This document shows positions 50,329 through 59,824 of a stretch of DNA of 64,000 bases, piece after piece. The DNA is from Martelella sp. HB161492 (GTDB lineage Bacteria; Pseudomonadota; Alphaproteobacteria; Rhizobiales; Rhizobiaceae): assembly GCF_013184775.1 (NCBI RefSeq), contig NZ_JAATVV010000014.1, positions 1-64,000 on the forward strand, read 5' to 3'. How positions within the stretch are numbered: position 1 is the stretch's first letter; each line of letters begins with the position of its first letter. The position numbers and the translations under genes are program-made. The notes below the pieces were generated by a model. That model had not been told where the DNA came from. It did no database searches and saw nothing but the letters and a program-made list of their open reading frames with translations.

Positions 50329-51366
50329 ATGTCGCTATCATCTACTTCCGGATCAGGTATACACAAGAGCCCGATCGTAAGGACCGTGAAGCCGCGGAAA
50401 AATCCTGGAAAGCTTTCCGCGGCCCAGACGGCGGCTCAGACTGCGACCCCTCCGTCCTCGCGCTTCATGATGCTCGTGCGCCGCCTCTCCCATCTCGATT
50501 TCCGAGATCGCCGGGGCATCGATGTACAGTCGGCGCATGAACGCATCATCTCCGCCGACATCGCCAGGAAATTCTGCCAGGCCCTGTCGAAGATGAAGAG
50601 CTTTCCGGAAGCCAGCCGCGTCATGCTGGTTGAAAACACCCTGGCACGGGCAGCACGACATCTTTGCACCGGCGAGAATTCGGAACCTTTGCGCGCCCTC
50701 CTGCGGGAGGTTGTCCGGCTGACGGATGCTGAGCTTTGTGAGACTGCATTCCTGAAAATCGTCGAAGCCTGGACGAGCGGACACGACACCCGGTCCCCCT
50801 CGACACTGGAATTCACCCTCCAGTTCAACCGCTTTCTTGAGGCCGTCCGCGCTATTCCTGAAGCCAAGATCCGAAATCAGCTCATCTTTCTGGCCGAAAG
50901 CCTGTCCGAATACAAGACGACACCGAAGTTGCTGCATCGGGCGGCCAACGCGATTTATCAGACCGAACGCATGCGCGGCAACGTCAAGAGCGAGATCGCC
51001 CTTCTGATGGCCTTGGCGCATGCGGCACAGCGCATGAACGGCGCATCCCGGACCGCCGTGGCGAGCATCGTCATACAGGCGCTGCGACCAATCAAGGGGA
51101 CCGCTCCTCCGGAGGTCTTTGCGCTGTTCAAGGCAGCAAGAGACAGCCTCTACGATTGCGATACCAGCCTGCGAGGGCTGCAATCGGAAATCCTCGAACT
51201 CCATGTTCTTCTGGAAGAGGCCGTTCAGGACAGCGACGACAGCGCCCGGATGAAACTGATGTATGGCAGCGAACGCCCGCTGTCATCGGTGATCACACGC
51301 CATGACAAGATCCGGGCGAATGCAATCCGCAAGGGCAATCTCCGCCTTCAGTCCTCGATCATCTGA
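50329..51366 (+). CDS. Effector-like helical protein, probable paralogue of the upstream gene
   Basis: A 345-residue soluble protein. The first 45 residues (MSLSSTSGSGIHKSP, then Lys/Arg, then TAAQTATPPSSR) are Ser/Thr-rich without a Sec signal, typical of type III-secreted proteins. Residues 60-310 are alpha-helical with segments of similar length that may be repeats (SRVMLVENTLARAARHL, NQLIFLAESLSEYKTTPKLL, EIALLMALAHAAQRM). AAGGA lies upstream. It shares its upstream element and the xESLSEY-type segment with the gene at 49029. No catalytic motif was recognised. Confidence 0.7.
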   Translation: MSLSSTSGSGIHKSPIVRTVKPRKNPGKLSAAQTAAQTATPPSSRFMMLVRRLSHLDFRDRRGIDVQSAHERIISADIARKFCQALSKMKSFPEASRVMLVENTLARAARHLCTGENSEPLRALLREVVRLTDAELCETAFLKIVEAWTSGHDTRSPSTLEFTLQFNRFLEAVRAIPEAKIRNQLIFLAESLSEYKTTPKLLHRAANAIYQTERMRGNVKSEIALLMALAHAAQRMNGASRTAVASIVIQALRPIKGTAPPEVFALFKAARDSLYDCDTSLRGLQSEILELHVLLEEAVQDSDDSARMKLMYGSERPLSSVITRHDKIRANAIRKGNLRLQSSII

Positions 51367-51374
51367 TCGGGCGC

Positions 51375-51806
51375 TCAGGCTGGCCCGCGCGGCGACCAGC
51401 CGGGTTCTGCCAACTCAAAATCGGTGAAATCGAAGCCTGGCGCCACCGTGCAGCCGACCAGCGTGAAGTCTCCGAGACTTTCCGCTGCCTGCCAGCAGCC
51501 GGCCGGCACGACGGCCTGCGGGCGCTCGCCAGCGGCCAGATCGATGCCCAGCACGAGATCATCATTGATGCCGCCCTTGGCAAAGCGGGACAGAACCAGC
51601 GGCGCACCTGCATAAAAGTGCCAGACTTCGCTGGCCGTATGCAGCCGGTGCCAGTGGGAGCGATCACCGTCCTCCAGCAGAAAGTAGATCAGGCTGGAAA
51701 CGCCACGCTTACTGCCATCGGACAGATCCCGATAGGTTTCCACGTAATAGCCACCTTCCGGATGCCGCTCCATGCCGAGCATAGCAATGATCTCATGCGC
51801 ATTCAT
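51375..51806 (-). CDS. DUF985 (cupin_5) protein
   Basis: A 143-residue single-domain cupin of the DUF985 family. It shows HPEGGYYVETYR, SLIYFLLEDGDRSHWHRL (broken here) and SEVWHFYAGAPL. The two His of SHWHR are likely metal or ligand contacts. The ATG at 51806 has GGAG upstream; a TTG overlapping the gloB stop is an alternative. It is coupled or nearly so to gloB. Function unknown; members resemble sugar or nucleotide epimerase-like cupins. Confidence 0.85.
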   Translation of the reverse strand: MNAHEIIAMLGMERHPEGGYYVETYRDLSDGSKRGVSSLIYFLLEDGDRSHWHRLHTASEVWHFYAGAPLVLSRFAKGGINDDLVLGIDLAAGERPQAVVPAGCWQAAESLGDFTLVGCTVAPGFDFTDFELAEPGWSPRGPA

Positions 51807-51820
51807 GGCCGCCACTCCGC

Positions 51821-52591
51821 TCAAAAGCTGTCTTTCTGCCTTCGCATTTCACCGAAAACATCCGCATCCGTTGCCGTTTCCATGGAAAGATGCGCCCGGA
51901 TGGCCGGGTCGGCAACACGCAGGAACGGATTGGTCTTCTTCTCCAGCCCGAGCGTTGTCGGCGCGGTATATTCACCGGCCTCCCGCAAGGCAGCCACGGC
52001 CTCGACCCGCTCCTTCAGCACCGGATTGTCCGGATCGACGCTGAGTGCGAAGCAGCCGTTGGCAAGCGTGTATTCGTGGCCGAAATAGATCTCGGTGTCA
52101 TCCGGAAGGGTCACGAGCTTGGACAGCGATTGCCACATGTCTGACGCCGGCCGCTCGAACAGCCGCCCGCATCCCATGGCAAAAAGCGTATCGGCGGTAA
52201 ACAGCAGCTTCTCGCCAGCGAAATGGTAACAAATATGGCCTGCCGTGTGGCCAGGCGTTTCAAACACGGCAACGGGCCGCCCGGCAAATTCCAGTTCGTC
52301 CCCTTCACCGACCGCAAGGTCGAGCCCGGGAATAACAAGCGCTTCTTCCACCGGGCCAACGATACGGCAGTCATAACGCGCCTTGAGCGGGAGATTGCCC
52401 TCCACATGGTCCTTGTGATGGTGGGTGGTGAAGATATCGGTCAGCTGCCATCCACGACGCTCAAGCTCAGCTGTGATCGCGTCTGCATCCGGTGCATCAA
52501 TGGCAAGGGTGCGCCCCGTCTCGCCATCATGCAAAAGCACGGCGTAATTATCGGAACGGCAGATGAAGACGGCGATTTCCAATGGGGCCAT
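51821..52591 (-). CDS. gloB: Hydroxyacylglutathione hydrolase (glyoxalase II)
   Basis: A 256-residue metallo-beta-lactamase-fold enzyme that hydrolyses S-lactoylglutathione to lactate and glutathione, the last step of methylglyoxal detoxification. The di-metal motif [12 protein letters not shown], the GHTAGH motif and GHEYTLAN are all present. Length is normal. It is divergent from the methyltransferase gene, an arrangement conserved in Rhizobiales. Confidence 0.95.
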   Translation of the reverse strand: MAPLEIAVFICRSDNYAVLLHDGETGRTLAIDAPDADAITAELERRGWQLTDIFTTHHHKDHVEGNLPLKARYDCRIVGPVEEALVIPGLDLAVGEGDELEFAGRPVAVFETPGHTAGHICYHFAGEKLLFTADTLFAMGCGRLFERPASDMWQSLSKLVTLPDDTEIYFGHEYTLANGCFALSVDPDNPVLKERVEAVAALREAGEYTAPTTLGLEKKTNPFLRVADPAIRAHLSMETATDADVFGEMRRQKDSF

Positions 52592-52676
52592 GATATTTCC
52601 TCGTGGTCACTGATTTGACCTGAATGTAGTCACTTCCCCCTTGAAGTCCAACCGACCTCGCGATTAACTCCGCGTC

Positions 52677-53426
52677 ATGAACGCAGACATTGTCGACCTC
52701 CGCGCCTTTTATCATTCGACCCTCGGCCGCCTTGCCGCCCAGTCGATCATCGCCGCCATGTCGGCCATCTGGCCAAAACTCCCCGATGAGCGGCTGGTCG
52801 GCCTCGGCTATTGCCTTCCCTATCTCGACCGGCTGGGACAGGGAACCGAACGGACCATGTCCTTCATGCCTGCCGCTCAGGGTGCTCTCAACTGGCCCTC
52901 GGGTGGACCATCGGCAACGGCGCTCGTTGCGGAAGATGCGCTGCCGCTTCCCGATTCGTCGATCGATCGCTTCTTGATGGTGCATGCGCTCGAATTTTCC
53001 GAAAGCCCGGCCGATACGCTTGCCGAGATCTGGCGGGTGCTGGCACCCGGCGGGCGGCTGGTGATCGTGGTGCCGAACCGGCGCGGCGTCTGGGCGCGGC
53101 TGGAGCATACGCCGTTCGGCAACGGCCGCCCCTATTCGCGCAGCCAGATCACCGATCTGTTGCGCCAGACCAATTTCACCCCCGGAAGCTTTGCCGAGGC
53201 GCTGTTCTTTCCGCCCGCCAAAATCCGCTGGGTCCTCAGGCTGCGCAGCAATTTCGAGCGTCTCGGCCACGCCTTGTGGCCAGCCTTTTCCGGCGTCATC
53301 ATCGTCGAAGCGCAAAAACGGCTCTATCAGGGGCTTCCAGTGGCACAACGCCAGGCAAAACGCATCTATGTACCGGCCCTTGCCCCGCAGGGCGTGCCGA
53401 CAACCCGCACAGGTCCGGTAACATAA
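52677..53426 (+). CDS. Class I SAM-dependent methyltransferase (type 11-like)
   Basis: A 249-residue protein with late methyltransferase motifs ([19 protein letters not shown] and [22 protein letters not shown], broken). The usual glycine-rich SAM loop at the N-terminus is weak ([16 protein letters not shown]), so SAM binding may be unusual. The C-terminal region is basic. Divergent to gloB; substrate unknown. Confidence 0.85.
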   Translation: MNADIVDLRAFYHSTLGRLAAQSIIAAMSAIWPKLPDERLVGLGYCLPYLDRLGQGTERTMSFMPAAQGALNWPSGGPSATALVAEDALPLPDSSIDRFLMVHALEFSESPADTLAEIWRVLAPGGRLVIVVPNRRGVWARLEHTPFGNGRPYSRSQITDLLRQTNFTPGSFAEALFFPPAKIRWVLRLRSNFERLGHALWPAFSGVIIVEAQKRLYQGLPVAQRQAKRIYVPALAPQGVPTTRTGPVT

Positions 53427-53532
53427 GCGGTTGCGGACCATTGTCACCTCGACAAACGGCCGCTTCCGCTTTAAACCCTTTTTTCCGTTGAAACCGGCAT
53501 ATCGCCGTTTCTTGTTCGAGGTTTTTGAAAAG

Positions 53533-54651
53533 ATGAGCACCGAGACTTTGAAACCCACGCCCCGCCCTGGCATCATGGACATTGCGATCTACGTTCCGGG
53601 CAAGGATCACGCGGAGGGTGTCGCAAAGGTCCATAAGCTCTCTTCCAACGAAACCCCGCTTGGACCGAGCCCCAAGGCCATCGAAGCGATGAAGGCGATC
53701 GCCGGCAAGCTGGAGCTTTATCCGGATGGCCAGGCTTCCGAACTGCGGCGGGCGATCAGCAGCAATTACGGCCTCAACTACAACAACATCATCTGCGGCA
53801 ATGGCTCGGATGAACTTCTGGGCCTGCTCTGCCACGTCTATCTCGGCGAAGGTGATGAAGCGATCATCACCGAACACGGCTTCCTGGTCTACAAGATCCA
53901 GATCATGGCCAATGGCGCAACGCCCGTCACCGTGAAGGAAAAGAACGCTGCCGTCGATGTCGACGCTATTCTTGCCGCCGTCACCGAGAAGACAAAAATG
54001 GTCTTCCTGGCCAATCCGGGCAATCCTACGGGAACCTATCAGCCGATGTCGGAGATCCGCCGCCTGCAGGCCGCGCTCCCGGCAAATGTCGTTCTCGTGC
54101 TGGACGCCGCCTATGCCGAATATGTGCGCCGCAACGATTATGAGGCCGGGATCGAGCTGGTTTCGCAAAGCCACAACACGGTCATGACCCGGACCTTCTC
54201 CAAGATCTACGGTCTGGCCGCCTTGCGTGTCGGCTGGCTTTATGGCCCGCTGGACATTGTTCAGGCCCTTGATCGCGTGCGTGGCCCCTTCAACCTGAAT
54301 GCGCCGGCAATTGCAGCGGCAACCGCCGCCCTCAACGACACGGCCTTCACCGCAAAGGCAGCCGATCACAATGAAAAATGGCGTGCTCTGGTCACGGAGC
54401 GGCTGGAGGCGCTGGGCCTCAAGGTCACGCCCTCGGTCACCAATTTCATTCTGATCCATTTTCCCGACGAAGATGGCAAGCGTGCACCCGATGCTGACGC
54501 CTATCTGACGTCGAAGGGCTTCATCCTGCGCGCTGTGGCTGGCTATGGCTTCCCCAATGCATTGCGCATGACCATCGGCACCGAAGAAGCCAATCTCGGC
54601 GTCATCACAGCACTGGAAGCCTTTCTCGGGCGGAAAGCCGATGCGGCATGA
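53533..54651 (+). CDS. hisC: Histidinol-phosphate/aromatic aminotransferase
   Basis: A 372-residue PLP aminotransferase. The PLP Lys lies in [20 protein letters not shown] (broken as [10 protein letters not shown]), and the HisC N-terminus is [14 protein letters not shown]. It can serve histidine synthesis and, beside tyrC, phenylpyruvate or prephenate transamination. The ATG at 53533 is used because the upstream 34 codons resemble no HisC. Its stop overlaps the tyrC start (ATGA). Confidence 0.94.
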   Translation: MSTETLKPTPRPGIMDIAIYVPGKDHAEGVAKVHKLSSNETPLGPSPKAIEAMKAIAGKLELYPDGQASELRRAISSNYGLNYNNIICGNGSDELLGLLCHVYLGEGDEAIITEHGFLVYKIQIMANGATPVTVKEKNAAVDVDAILAAVTEKTKMVFLANPGNPTGTYQPMSEIRRLQAALPANVVLVLDAAYAEYVRRNDYEAGIELVSQSHNTVMTRTFSKIYGLAALRVGWLYGPLDIVQALDRVRGPFNLNAPAIAAATAALNDTAFTAKAADHNEKWRALVTERLEALGLKVTPSVTNFILIHFPDEDGKRAPDADAYLTSKGFILRAVAGYGFPNALRMTIGTEEANLGVITALEAFLGRKADAA

Positions 54652-55583
54652 ATGATGCAGTTCACTTCGACAGGGTCGCGCTGATCGGCATCGGCCTGAT
54701 CGGCTCGTCTCTGGCACGCGATATCCGCGCGCTCGGCCTCGCCGATGAAATCATCGTCTCCACCCGTTCGGCCGAAACACTGGCGCGGGCACAGGCGCTT
54801 GGCCTTGGTGATCGCTACACCACATCAGCGCTCGAGGCTGTCGAAGGTGCCGATCTGATCATCATCTCGGTTCCGGTCGGTGCTTCCGGTGCGGTTGCGA
54901 AGACCATCGCACCGGGCCTGAAACAGGGGGCGATCCTCACCGATGTCGGCTCGACCAAGACATCGGTGGTCTCGCAGATCAGCCCGCATGTGCCGGAAGG
55001 GGTTCATTTCATCGCCGGCCATCCGATCGCAGGCACGGAGAAATCCGGTCCCGATGCCGGATTTGAGGGACTGTTTCGCGGCCGCTGGTGCATTCTCACC
55101 CCGGAAGAGGGCGCAGATGAAGGCGCGATTGCAAAGCTGACGGCCTTCTGGCAGGCGATCGGCTCCAATGTCGACACCATGCCACCTGCCCATCACGACA
55201 AGGTTCTGGCAATCGTTTCGCATCTGCCGCATATCATTGCCTATAATATCGTCGGCACGGCTGCGGATCTGGAAACCGTGACCCAGTCGGAAGTGATCAA
55301 GTATTCCGCCTCCGGCTTTCGCGATTTCACCCGTATTGCTGCGTCCGACCCGACCATGTGGCGCGATGTCTGCCTGCACAACAAGGATGCGATCCTGGAA
55401 ATGCTTGCGCGATTTTCCGAGGATCTGGCCTATCTGCAGCGTGCCATCCGCTGGGGTGAGGGCGACAAGCTGTTCGATCTTTTCACCCGCACCAGAGCGG
55501 TCCGCCGTTCGATCATCGAGGCCGGGCAGGATGTCGATACCGCCGACTTTGGCCGGCACGGCGTCGACAAGAAGAACAGCTGA
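54648..55583 (+). CDS. tyrC: Prephenate/arogenate dehydrogenase
   Basis: A 311-residue NAD(P)-dependent dehydrogenase converting prephenate or arogenate toward tyrosine. The dinucleotide fold [14 protein letters not shown] is at the N-terminus, followed by the substrate-binding [14 protein letters not shown] segment and [12 protein letters not shown]. It is coupled to hisC, and a terminator hairpin stands 36 bases after the stop. Confidence 0.94.
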   Translation: MNDAVHFDRVALIGIGLIGSSLARDIRALGLADEIIVSTRSAETLARAQALGLGDRYTTSALEAVEGADLIIISVPVGASGAVAKTIAPGLKQGAILTDVGSTKTSVVSQISPHVPEGVHFIAGHPIAGTEKSGPDAGFEGLFRGRWCILTPEEGADEGAIAKLTAFWQAIGSNVDTMPPAHHDKVLAIVSHLPHIIAYNIVGTAADLETVTQSEVIKYSASGFRDFTRIAASDPTMWRDVCLHNKDAILEMLARFSEDLAYLQRAIRWGEGDKLFDLFTRTRAVRRSIIEAGQDVDTADFGRHGVDKKNS

Positions 55584-55618
55584 GGCGGACTCCGCGAGAC
55601 GCTGCCATCACGGAAACT

Positions 55619-55651
55619 CGGCCGGAAACCCTTGCGGTTCCGGCCGTTTTT
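55619..55651 (+). terminator. Intrinsic terminator after tyrC
   Basis: CGGCCGGAAACC and GGTTCCGGCCG form a stem with a 5-base loop, followed by TTTTT. It ends the hisC-tyrC transcript against the convergent DUF2125 gene. Confidence 0.9.
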
Positions 55652-55660
55652 CATGGGGCT

Positions 55661-56659
55661 CTATTTCAGCGGCGGAATTTTTCCGAGCGGGATGAAGCCC
55701 ATCGAAACCTTGCCGCCATCGACATTGATGCCGATCGTGATGCTCTTGTTGCCCGGCGACAGCGAGCCGGCAAAGCCGACAATCGTGTTGATCACCTGCG
55801 CGTAGTCCGGGAAGGCCATCTGTGCCATCTGCCCGGCGACATCGAGCCCCGCGACCTCGAATTTGAAGCGGCCACTCAGGTAACCACTGGTATCGAAGGA
55901 GAAGGGCCCGGCGGCGGAAATGTAGGACTCATTGTCGCCAACCGTCAGCTCCACCTGATCGACGACACCGCTCTTGCCCTTGAGCTGCTGGACATTCAGA
56001 TCGCCGCCCATCAAGGCGCCGCCATCCTTGAGCGAACCGACCAGATTAAGGCTCATCGGTTCCAGAGATCGGGTGCGGTTTCCGGGGCGAACGACGGCAC
56101 TGTCAACAGACAGTGCCACATCCAGATCGCCATCCTGATTGCGGACCAGGCCCTGAGCCTGTTCAAGCGTCAGCGCGCTCTGATTTCCCGCCGGCATTGA
56201 AAGCTGTGTCGACAGGCCGTCGAGACTGAAGGACAGCTGGCGCGGCGCGCTCTTGCCATAGATCATCTTGGTGTCGAAGCTGGTCCATTCGGAACGCAGC
56301 AGGAAACCGGCTTCATTCTTCAGTGTCGCCGGCCCCTGGAGATGCGCCATCACCGACCAGGGCGAATAGGCCGGCGCATCGGCGACAAGCTTGGGCAGAT
56401 CGAAGGTAAAGCGATCATCGCGCTGACGCAGATGCAGGTCATCGCAATAGAAACCGAATTGCAGCGGGAAGCCCTGATAGCCGAGCTTGCCGCATTCCAC
56501 CATCACATCCTTGGTCTGCGTTCCCTCCAACAGCGTGAATATCCGCGCCTTCACCGTACGGGCAACGTAAAACCAGCCGAGGCCATAGGCCACAATAATA
56601 ACGACCAGAATAACACCGATAACGCGCAGAAGTTTGCGCGTGCGACTTGACGCTGCCAT
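55661..56659 (-). CDS. DUF2125 membrane-anchored protein
   Basis: A 332-residue protein with one N-terminal membrane helix (VIGVILVVIIVAYGLGWFYV) and a large beta-rich periplasmic domain of the DUF2125 family. Segments of the family include WFYVARTVKARI, GFPLQFGFYCDDL and YAPWSVMAHLQGPAT-like strands. It is conserved beside tyrC in Rhizobiales. It resembles AsmA-like or lipid-transfer proteins in outline, which is speculative. Confidence 0.9.
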   Translation of the reverse strand: MAASSRTRKLLRVIGVILVVIIVAYGLGWFYVARTVKARIFTLLEGTQTKDVMVECGKLGYQGFPLQFGFYCDDLHLRQRDDRFTFDLPKLVADAPAYSPWSVMAHLQGPATLKNEAGFLLRSEWTSFDTKMIYGKSAPRQLSFSLDGLSTQLSMPAGNQSALTLEQAQGLVRNQDGDLDVALSVDSAVVRPGNRTRSLEPMSLNLVGSLKDGGALMGGDLNVQQLKGKSGVVDQVELTVGDNESYISAAGPFSFDTSGYLSGRFKFEVAGLDVAGQMAQMAFPDYAQVINTIVGFAGSLSPGNKSITIGINVDGGKVSMGFIPLGKIPPLK

Positions 56660-56704
56660 TCACTTCTCCAATTCTGAAATCATAATGAGGGACTCGCAAA
56701 GCAT

Positions 56705-57259
56705 ATGGACGAATTTTGGGTATTTGGCTACGGCTCGCTAATGTGGAACCCCGGTTTCGTCAGCGAGCGGCGATCACACGGGCGGCTGACAGGTTATCAC
56801 CGCAGCCTCTGCGTCTATTCTCATGTCTATCGTGGCACCAGCGAAAAACCCGGTCTTGTTCTGGGACTCGATCGCGGCGGCTATTGCGAAGGGGTTGCCT
56901 TTGCTGTTTCGATGAAACGGCAGGACGACGTGATGCAATATCTGCGCGAACGCGAACTTGTGACCGGAGTCTACCGCGAACTCGTATTACCTGTCAGCCT
57001 TGAAAATGGACCGATCGTGCCAGCCGTGACTTATGTTGTGGATCTCGCCCACAGCCAGTATGCCGGCAACCTCGACATCGAGACGTCGGCACGGCTGACC
57101 GGCAGCGCCGTCGGCCAGGCGGGTTCCAATCGCGACTATGTGAACAACACCCTGCTCCATCTCAAACAGATGGGGATTGAGGACGAGCGGCTGGAGGCTA
57201 TTGCCGATGCTGTTGCACGGCAAGGCCAGTCCATGCACCCGACCGCCCGGCGCTTCTGA
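56705..57259 (+). CDS. ChaC-like gamma-glutamylcyclotransferase
   Basis: A 184-residue protein with the family's N-terminal motif (WVFGYGSLMWNPGF, residues 5-18) and the RSLCVYSHVYRGT, GLVLGLD and REL segments. The catalytic Glu is expected in the YLRERELVTGVY region. ChaC enzymes split gamma-glutamyl bonds, for example in glutathione. It is divergent from DUF2125. Confidence 0.92.
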   Translation: MDEFWVFGYGSLMWNPGFVSERRSHGRLTGYHRSLCVYSHVYRGTSEKPGLVLGLDRGGYCEGVAFAVSMKRQDDVMQYLRERELVTGVYRELVLPVSLENGPIVPAVTYVVDLAHSQYAGNLDIETSARLTGSAVGQAGSNRDYVNNTLLHLKQMGIEDERLEAIADAVARQGQSMHPTARRF

Positions 57260-57737
57260 TCCCCGGCCACCTTGCCGCCCCACCCCGGACTGACAGGGCG
57301 CACGCGACATTCTGACAGACAGCGTTGCGGCATGGATCTTGCCGCGCCGCCCTTGGCTGCGCCCCGATCATGGGCCTTCGCAACGGCCAGCAGCGACATC
57401 GTTGGTTCGCCCGAGGTTATGGGCGGAAGCACTGACCGCTTCGATTTCCTGCGTCAAAACAGTAGCATGACGCCTGATTTTATTTATTCTTCAATATTAT
57501 TGTGCATTGCGATATGCTTCACAAGTGAAGTTCGGCATATACTCAACCATCATCGGGATTTCACTCTCTATAAATACAACGCAAACCGCACAGATTCGGC
57601 CATTAATCTGACATTTTCAATTACATTGCATTGTAATTAATATATAATTAACCATACTTGCAATAAGTCATATTTATATTATTATTTCCGCATGGGTTAG
57701 GCTCATTCGGGGAGGCCTTTCCCTTCCGGGGGCTTAA
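57260..57737. other. Long AT-rich leader before the GT2 gene
   Basis: About 478 bases without a supported gene. The right 250 bases are strikingly AT-rich compared with everything around, with TTATTTATTC-like runs. They contain the inverted repeat AATTACA-TTGCAT-TGTAATT at 57619-57638, and a GGGAGGCC/GGGGGC-type segment stands just before the ATG. A short open frame at 57272-57640 has no domain and is not accepted. Confidence 0.6.
57619..57638. repeat. AT-rich inverted repeat upstream of GT2 gene
   Basis: AATTACA (57619-57625) and TGTAATT (57632-57638) are perfect complements around TTGCAT. It lies 100 bases before the start codon, in the right position for a regulator binding site such as a silencer or activator. 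Confidence 0.5.
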
Positions 57738-59621
57738 ATGACAGCGTCATTTTCGAAAGACGCGATCGGATCCTATGTTCCGATCGCCGAAACCTATACT
57801 ACAACACGTAATTTAATACTAACAGAAAGGGCGCTACTGAAGGCGCTAGACTATCCGCAACCGGCCATCGATGCCGCCAGCCGCAAGGCAATTGCCAACC
57901 AGACTTCGGTCGAGACCGAGTTGCTGGCGGGCGAAGATGTGACAGCCGACGATTACTACAGCCGGTTCGCGACCTATCTGGGCCTGCCTTTCGCCACCTC
58001 CTTTTCGCCGTTCCGTCTGATCGACAGGCCGAACCTCGATACGCAGATCGTGAAGCCGACCGCCATCCGGCTGGAAGGGCGAAGCGGCGAAAGCCGGATC
58101 GCCATCATCCCGTCAGCCACCAGGGCTGAGGCCTTGCAGCGCACGCTTCAGCACTTTCCGGATCTGCGTGAACGAATAGTCGTCACAACCCCTGCAGCAC
58201 TGTGCAACGCCGTATGGCAGGCGGGCGAGAAACGCCGCACCTATCGGGCAATCAACAGGCTTATTACCTGGAATCCGCAGTTTTCGGCGCGCGTGGTGTT
58301 CTGGGGCAAGCAGGGTTTTCTGATCGGCAGCCTGCTTGCAGCGCTATGCGCCCTGCTGGCAGCTTTTCCGGCAACGACTCTGATTGCGCTGCACGTCGTG
58401 TTTTCGGCCTTCTATTTTTGCTCGCTGATCTTCCGTGCCGCAGCAATGACCATTGATGCGCCGCCTCTGGAAGCCGCACCGCCGCCGCGGGACGGCAACC
58501 TGCCCGTCTATACGGTGATGGTCGCGCTTTACCGTGAGGCGGGCATGATCGACCAGCTGACAGGCGCGCTTCTGGCGCTCGACTGGCCACGGACCAAGCT
58601 GGACATCAAGCTCGTCTGCGAAGCGGATGACCACGAGACCATCGCCGCCATCAAGGCGGGTCAGCTCCCTGCCTGTTTTGAACTCGTCTGCGTGCCGCCA
58701 TCGCTGCCGCGGACAAAACCAAAGGCGCTAAGCTATGCGCTTTCCGGCGCCCGTGGCGAATTCCTGACGCTTTATGACGCCGAAGACCGGCCGCATCCGC
58801 AGCAATTGCGTGCCGCCTATCAGACCTTTTCGCACGCATCGAAACGGCTGGCCTGCCTTCAGGCTCCGCTCGACATAACCAATGGCGCCCACTCCTGGCT
58901 TTGCGGGCTGTTTGCGCGTGAATATGCGGCCCTGTTCCGCGGCATTCTTCCGCTTCTGGCCCGCAGCGCACTGCCGCTGCCGCTTGGCGGCACATCCAAC
59001 CATTTCCGCACCGATGCCCTGCGCGCCGCGCGGGCCTGGGACCCCTTCAATGTGACGGAGGATGCCGATCTTGGCCTGCGCCTGCATCGGCTCGGCTATC
59101 GCTGCGGCGTCATCGGCCCCGCAACGCTGGAGGATGCTCCCACCAGCCTTCGCAGCTGGACCGGCCAGCGCACTCGCTGGTTCAAGGGCTGGCTGCAGAC
59201 ATTTCTCGTCGCGACCCGGGATCCGGTTGCACTATGGCGGGAACTTGGTGCCAACGCCTTCATGATCTTCATGCTCAACAGCGGCGGCATGCTCGTCTCG
59301 GCCTTGCTGCACCCCATCGTCTTTCTTGCTCTGGCGGTCAATCTGGCGCTTATCGCCTCAGGCGGATTTACGACAAACCTTCTGCATATCACGCTCACGG
59401 CCGTCGACCTTGCCAATATCGTACTCAGCTATGTCGTTTTCCTGCGTCTGGGCCAGAAGAACCTTACCCCTGAACAGGCCAGAACCCTGAAAGGCGGGCT
59501 GCTTCAGGTACCACTCTACTGGCTGTTCCTTTCCTTTGCCGCCTGGCAGGCCGCGATCGAGCTCGTCCACCGCCCATTTCACTGGAAGAAAACCGAACAC
59601 CGACCGGTGACGCCGGACTGA
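57738..59621 (+). CDS. Membrane glycosyltransferase family 2 (XagB-like)
   Basis: A 627-residue processive-type glycosyltransferase. An N-terminal domain of about 150 residues resembles the GspE/MshE N-terminal module. Two membrane helices (about 200-235) follow, then the GT2 catalytic domain with CEADDHE (about 294), YDAEDRPHP (345), TEDADLG (440) and the QRTRWFKG motif (476), and then C-terminal membrane helices. The TED and Q/RxxRW pair is that of cellulose- and curdlan-synthase-like enzymes. It probably makes an extracellular polysaccharide. An MshE-type N-terminal module can bind cyclic di-GMP in other proteins, which would allow control by that messenger, but this is inference. Confidence 0.85.
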   Translation: MTASFSKDAIGSYVPIAETYTTTRNLILTERALLKALDYPQPAIDAASRKAIANQTSVETELLAGEDVTADDYYSRFATYLGLPFATSFSPFRLIDRPNLDTQIVKPTAIRLEGRSGESRIAIIPSATRAEALQRTLQHFPDLRERIVVTTPAALCNAVWQAGEKRRTYRAINRLITWNPQFSARVVFWGKQGFLIGSLLAALCALLAAFPATTLIALHVVFSAFYFCSLIFRAAAMTIDAPPLEAAPPPRDGNLPVYTVMVALYREAGMIDQLTGALLALDWPRTKLDIKLVCEADDHETIAAIKAGQLPACFELVCVPPSLPRTKPKALSYALSGARGEFLTLYDAEDRPHPQQLRAAYQTFSHASKRLACLQAPLDITNGAHSWLCGLFAREYAALFRGILPLLARSALPLPLGGTSNHFRTDALRAARAWDPFNVTEDADLGLRLHRLGYRCGVIGPATLEDAPTSLRSWTGQRTRWFKGWLQTFLVATRDPVALWRELGANAFMIFMLNSGGMLVSALLHPIVFLALAVNLALIASGGFTTNLLHITLTAVDLANIVLSYVVFLRLGQKNLTPEQARTLKGGLLQVPLYWLFLSFAAWQAAIELVHRPFHWKKTEHRPVTPD

Positions 59622-59778
59622 ACATCGGGAAAGACAAATTTATAAGTTATATCAACCTGCTAGCATCTTTCAGATGGCAGAAAGCGGCCCGCTACGGTCC
59701 TCAAAACGGGGCTGAGAACGGTTCGCCGCGTCAGCAATTGCCGTCGGTAAGGCTTGATTTTCCTCAAATTAAAATTAT

Positions 59779-59820
59779 ATAGCCTACTATCTATTAGCTC
59801 ATTAACAGATAGTCAGCTAT
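59779..59820. promoter_or_regulatory. Long inverted repeat at the MarR gene start
   Basis: ATAGCCTACTATCT (59779-59792) and AGATAGTCAGCTAT (59807-59820) match as an inverted repeat in 12 of 14 positions around a 14-base AT-rich centre. It ends four bases before the ATG at 59825, where a bound MarR dimer pair would block transcription or translation of the operon. Confidence 0.7.
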
Positions 59821-59824
59821 TAAT

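Noticed and set aside
41389-51366. Type III secretion promoter (tts box) or secretion machinery for the effector-like genes
   Set aside because: No sequence matching the rhizobial tts box was seen upstream of the four genes, and no secretion components are in the window. The secretion route is therefore left open.
57272-57640. 122-codon plus-strand frame before the GT2 gene
   Set aside because: It crosses the sharp shift into AT-rich leader DNA, has no ribosome site and no similarity I can recognise.
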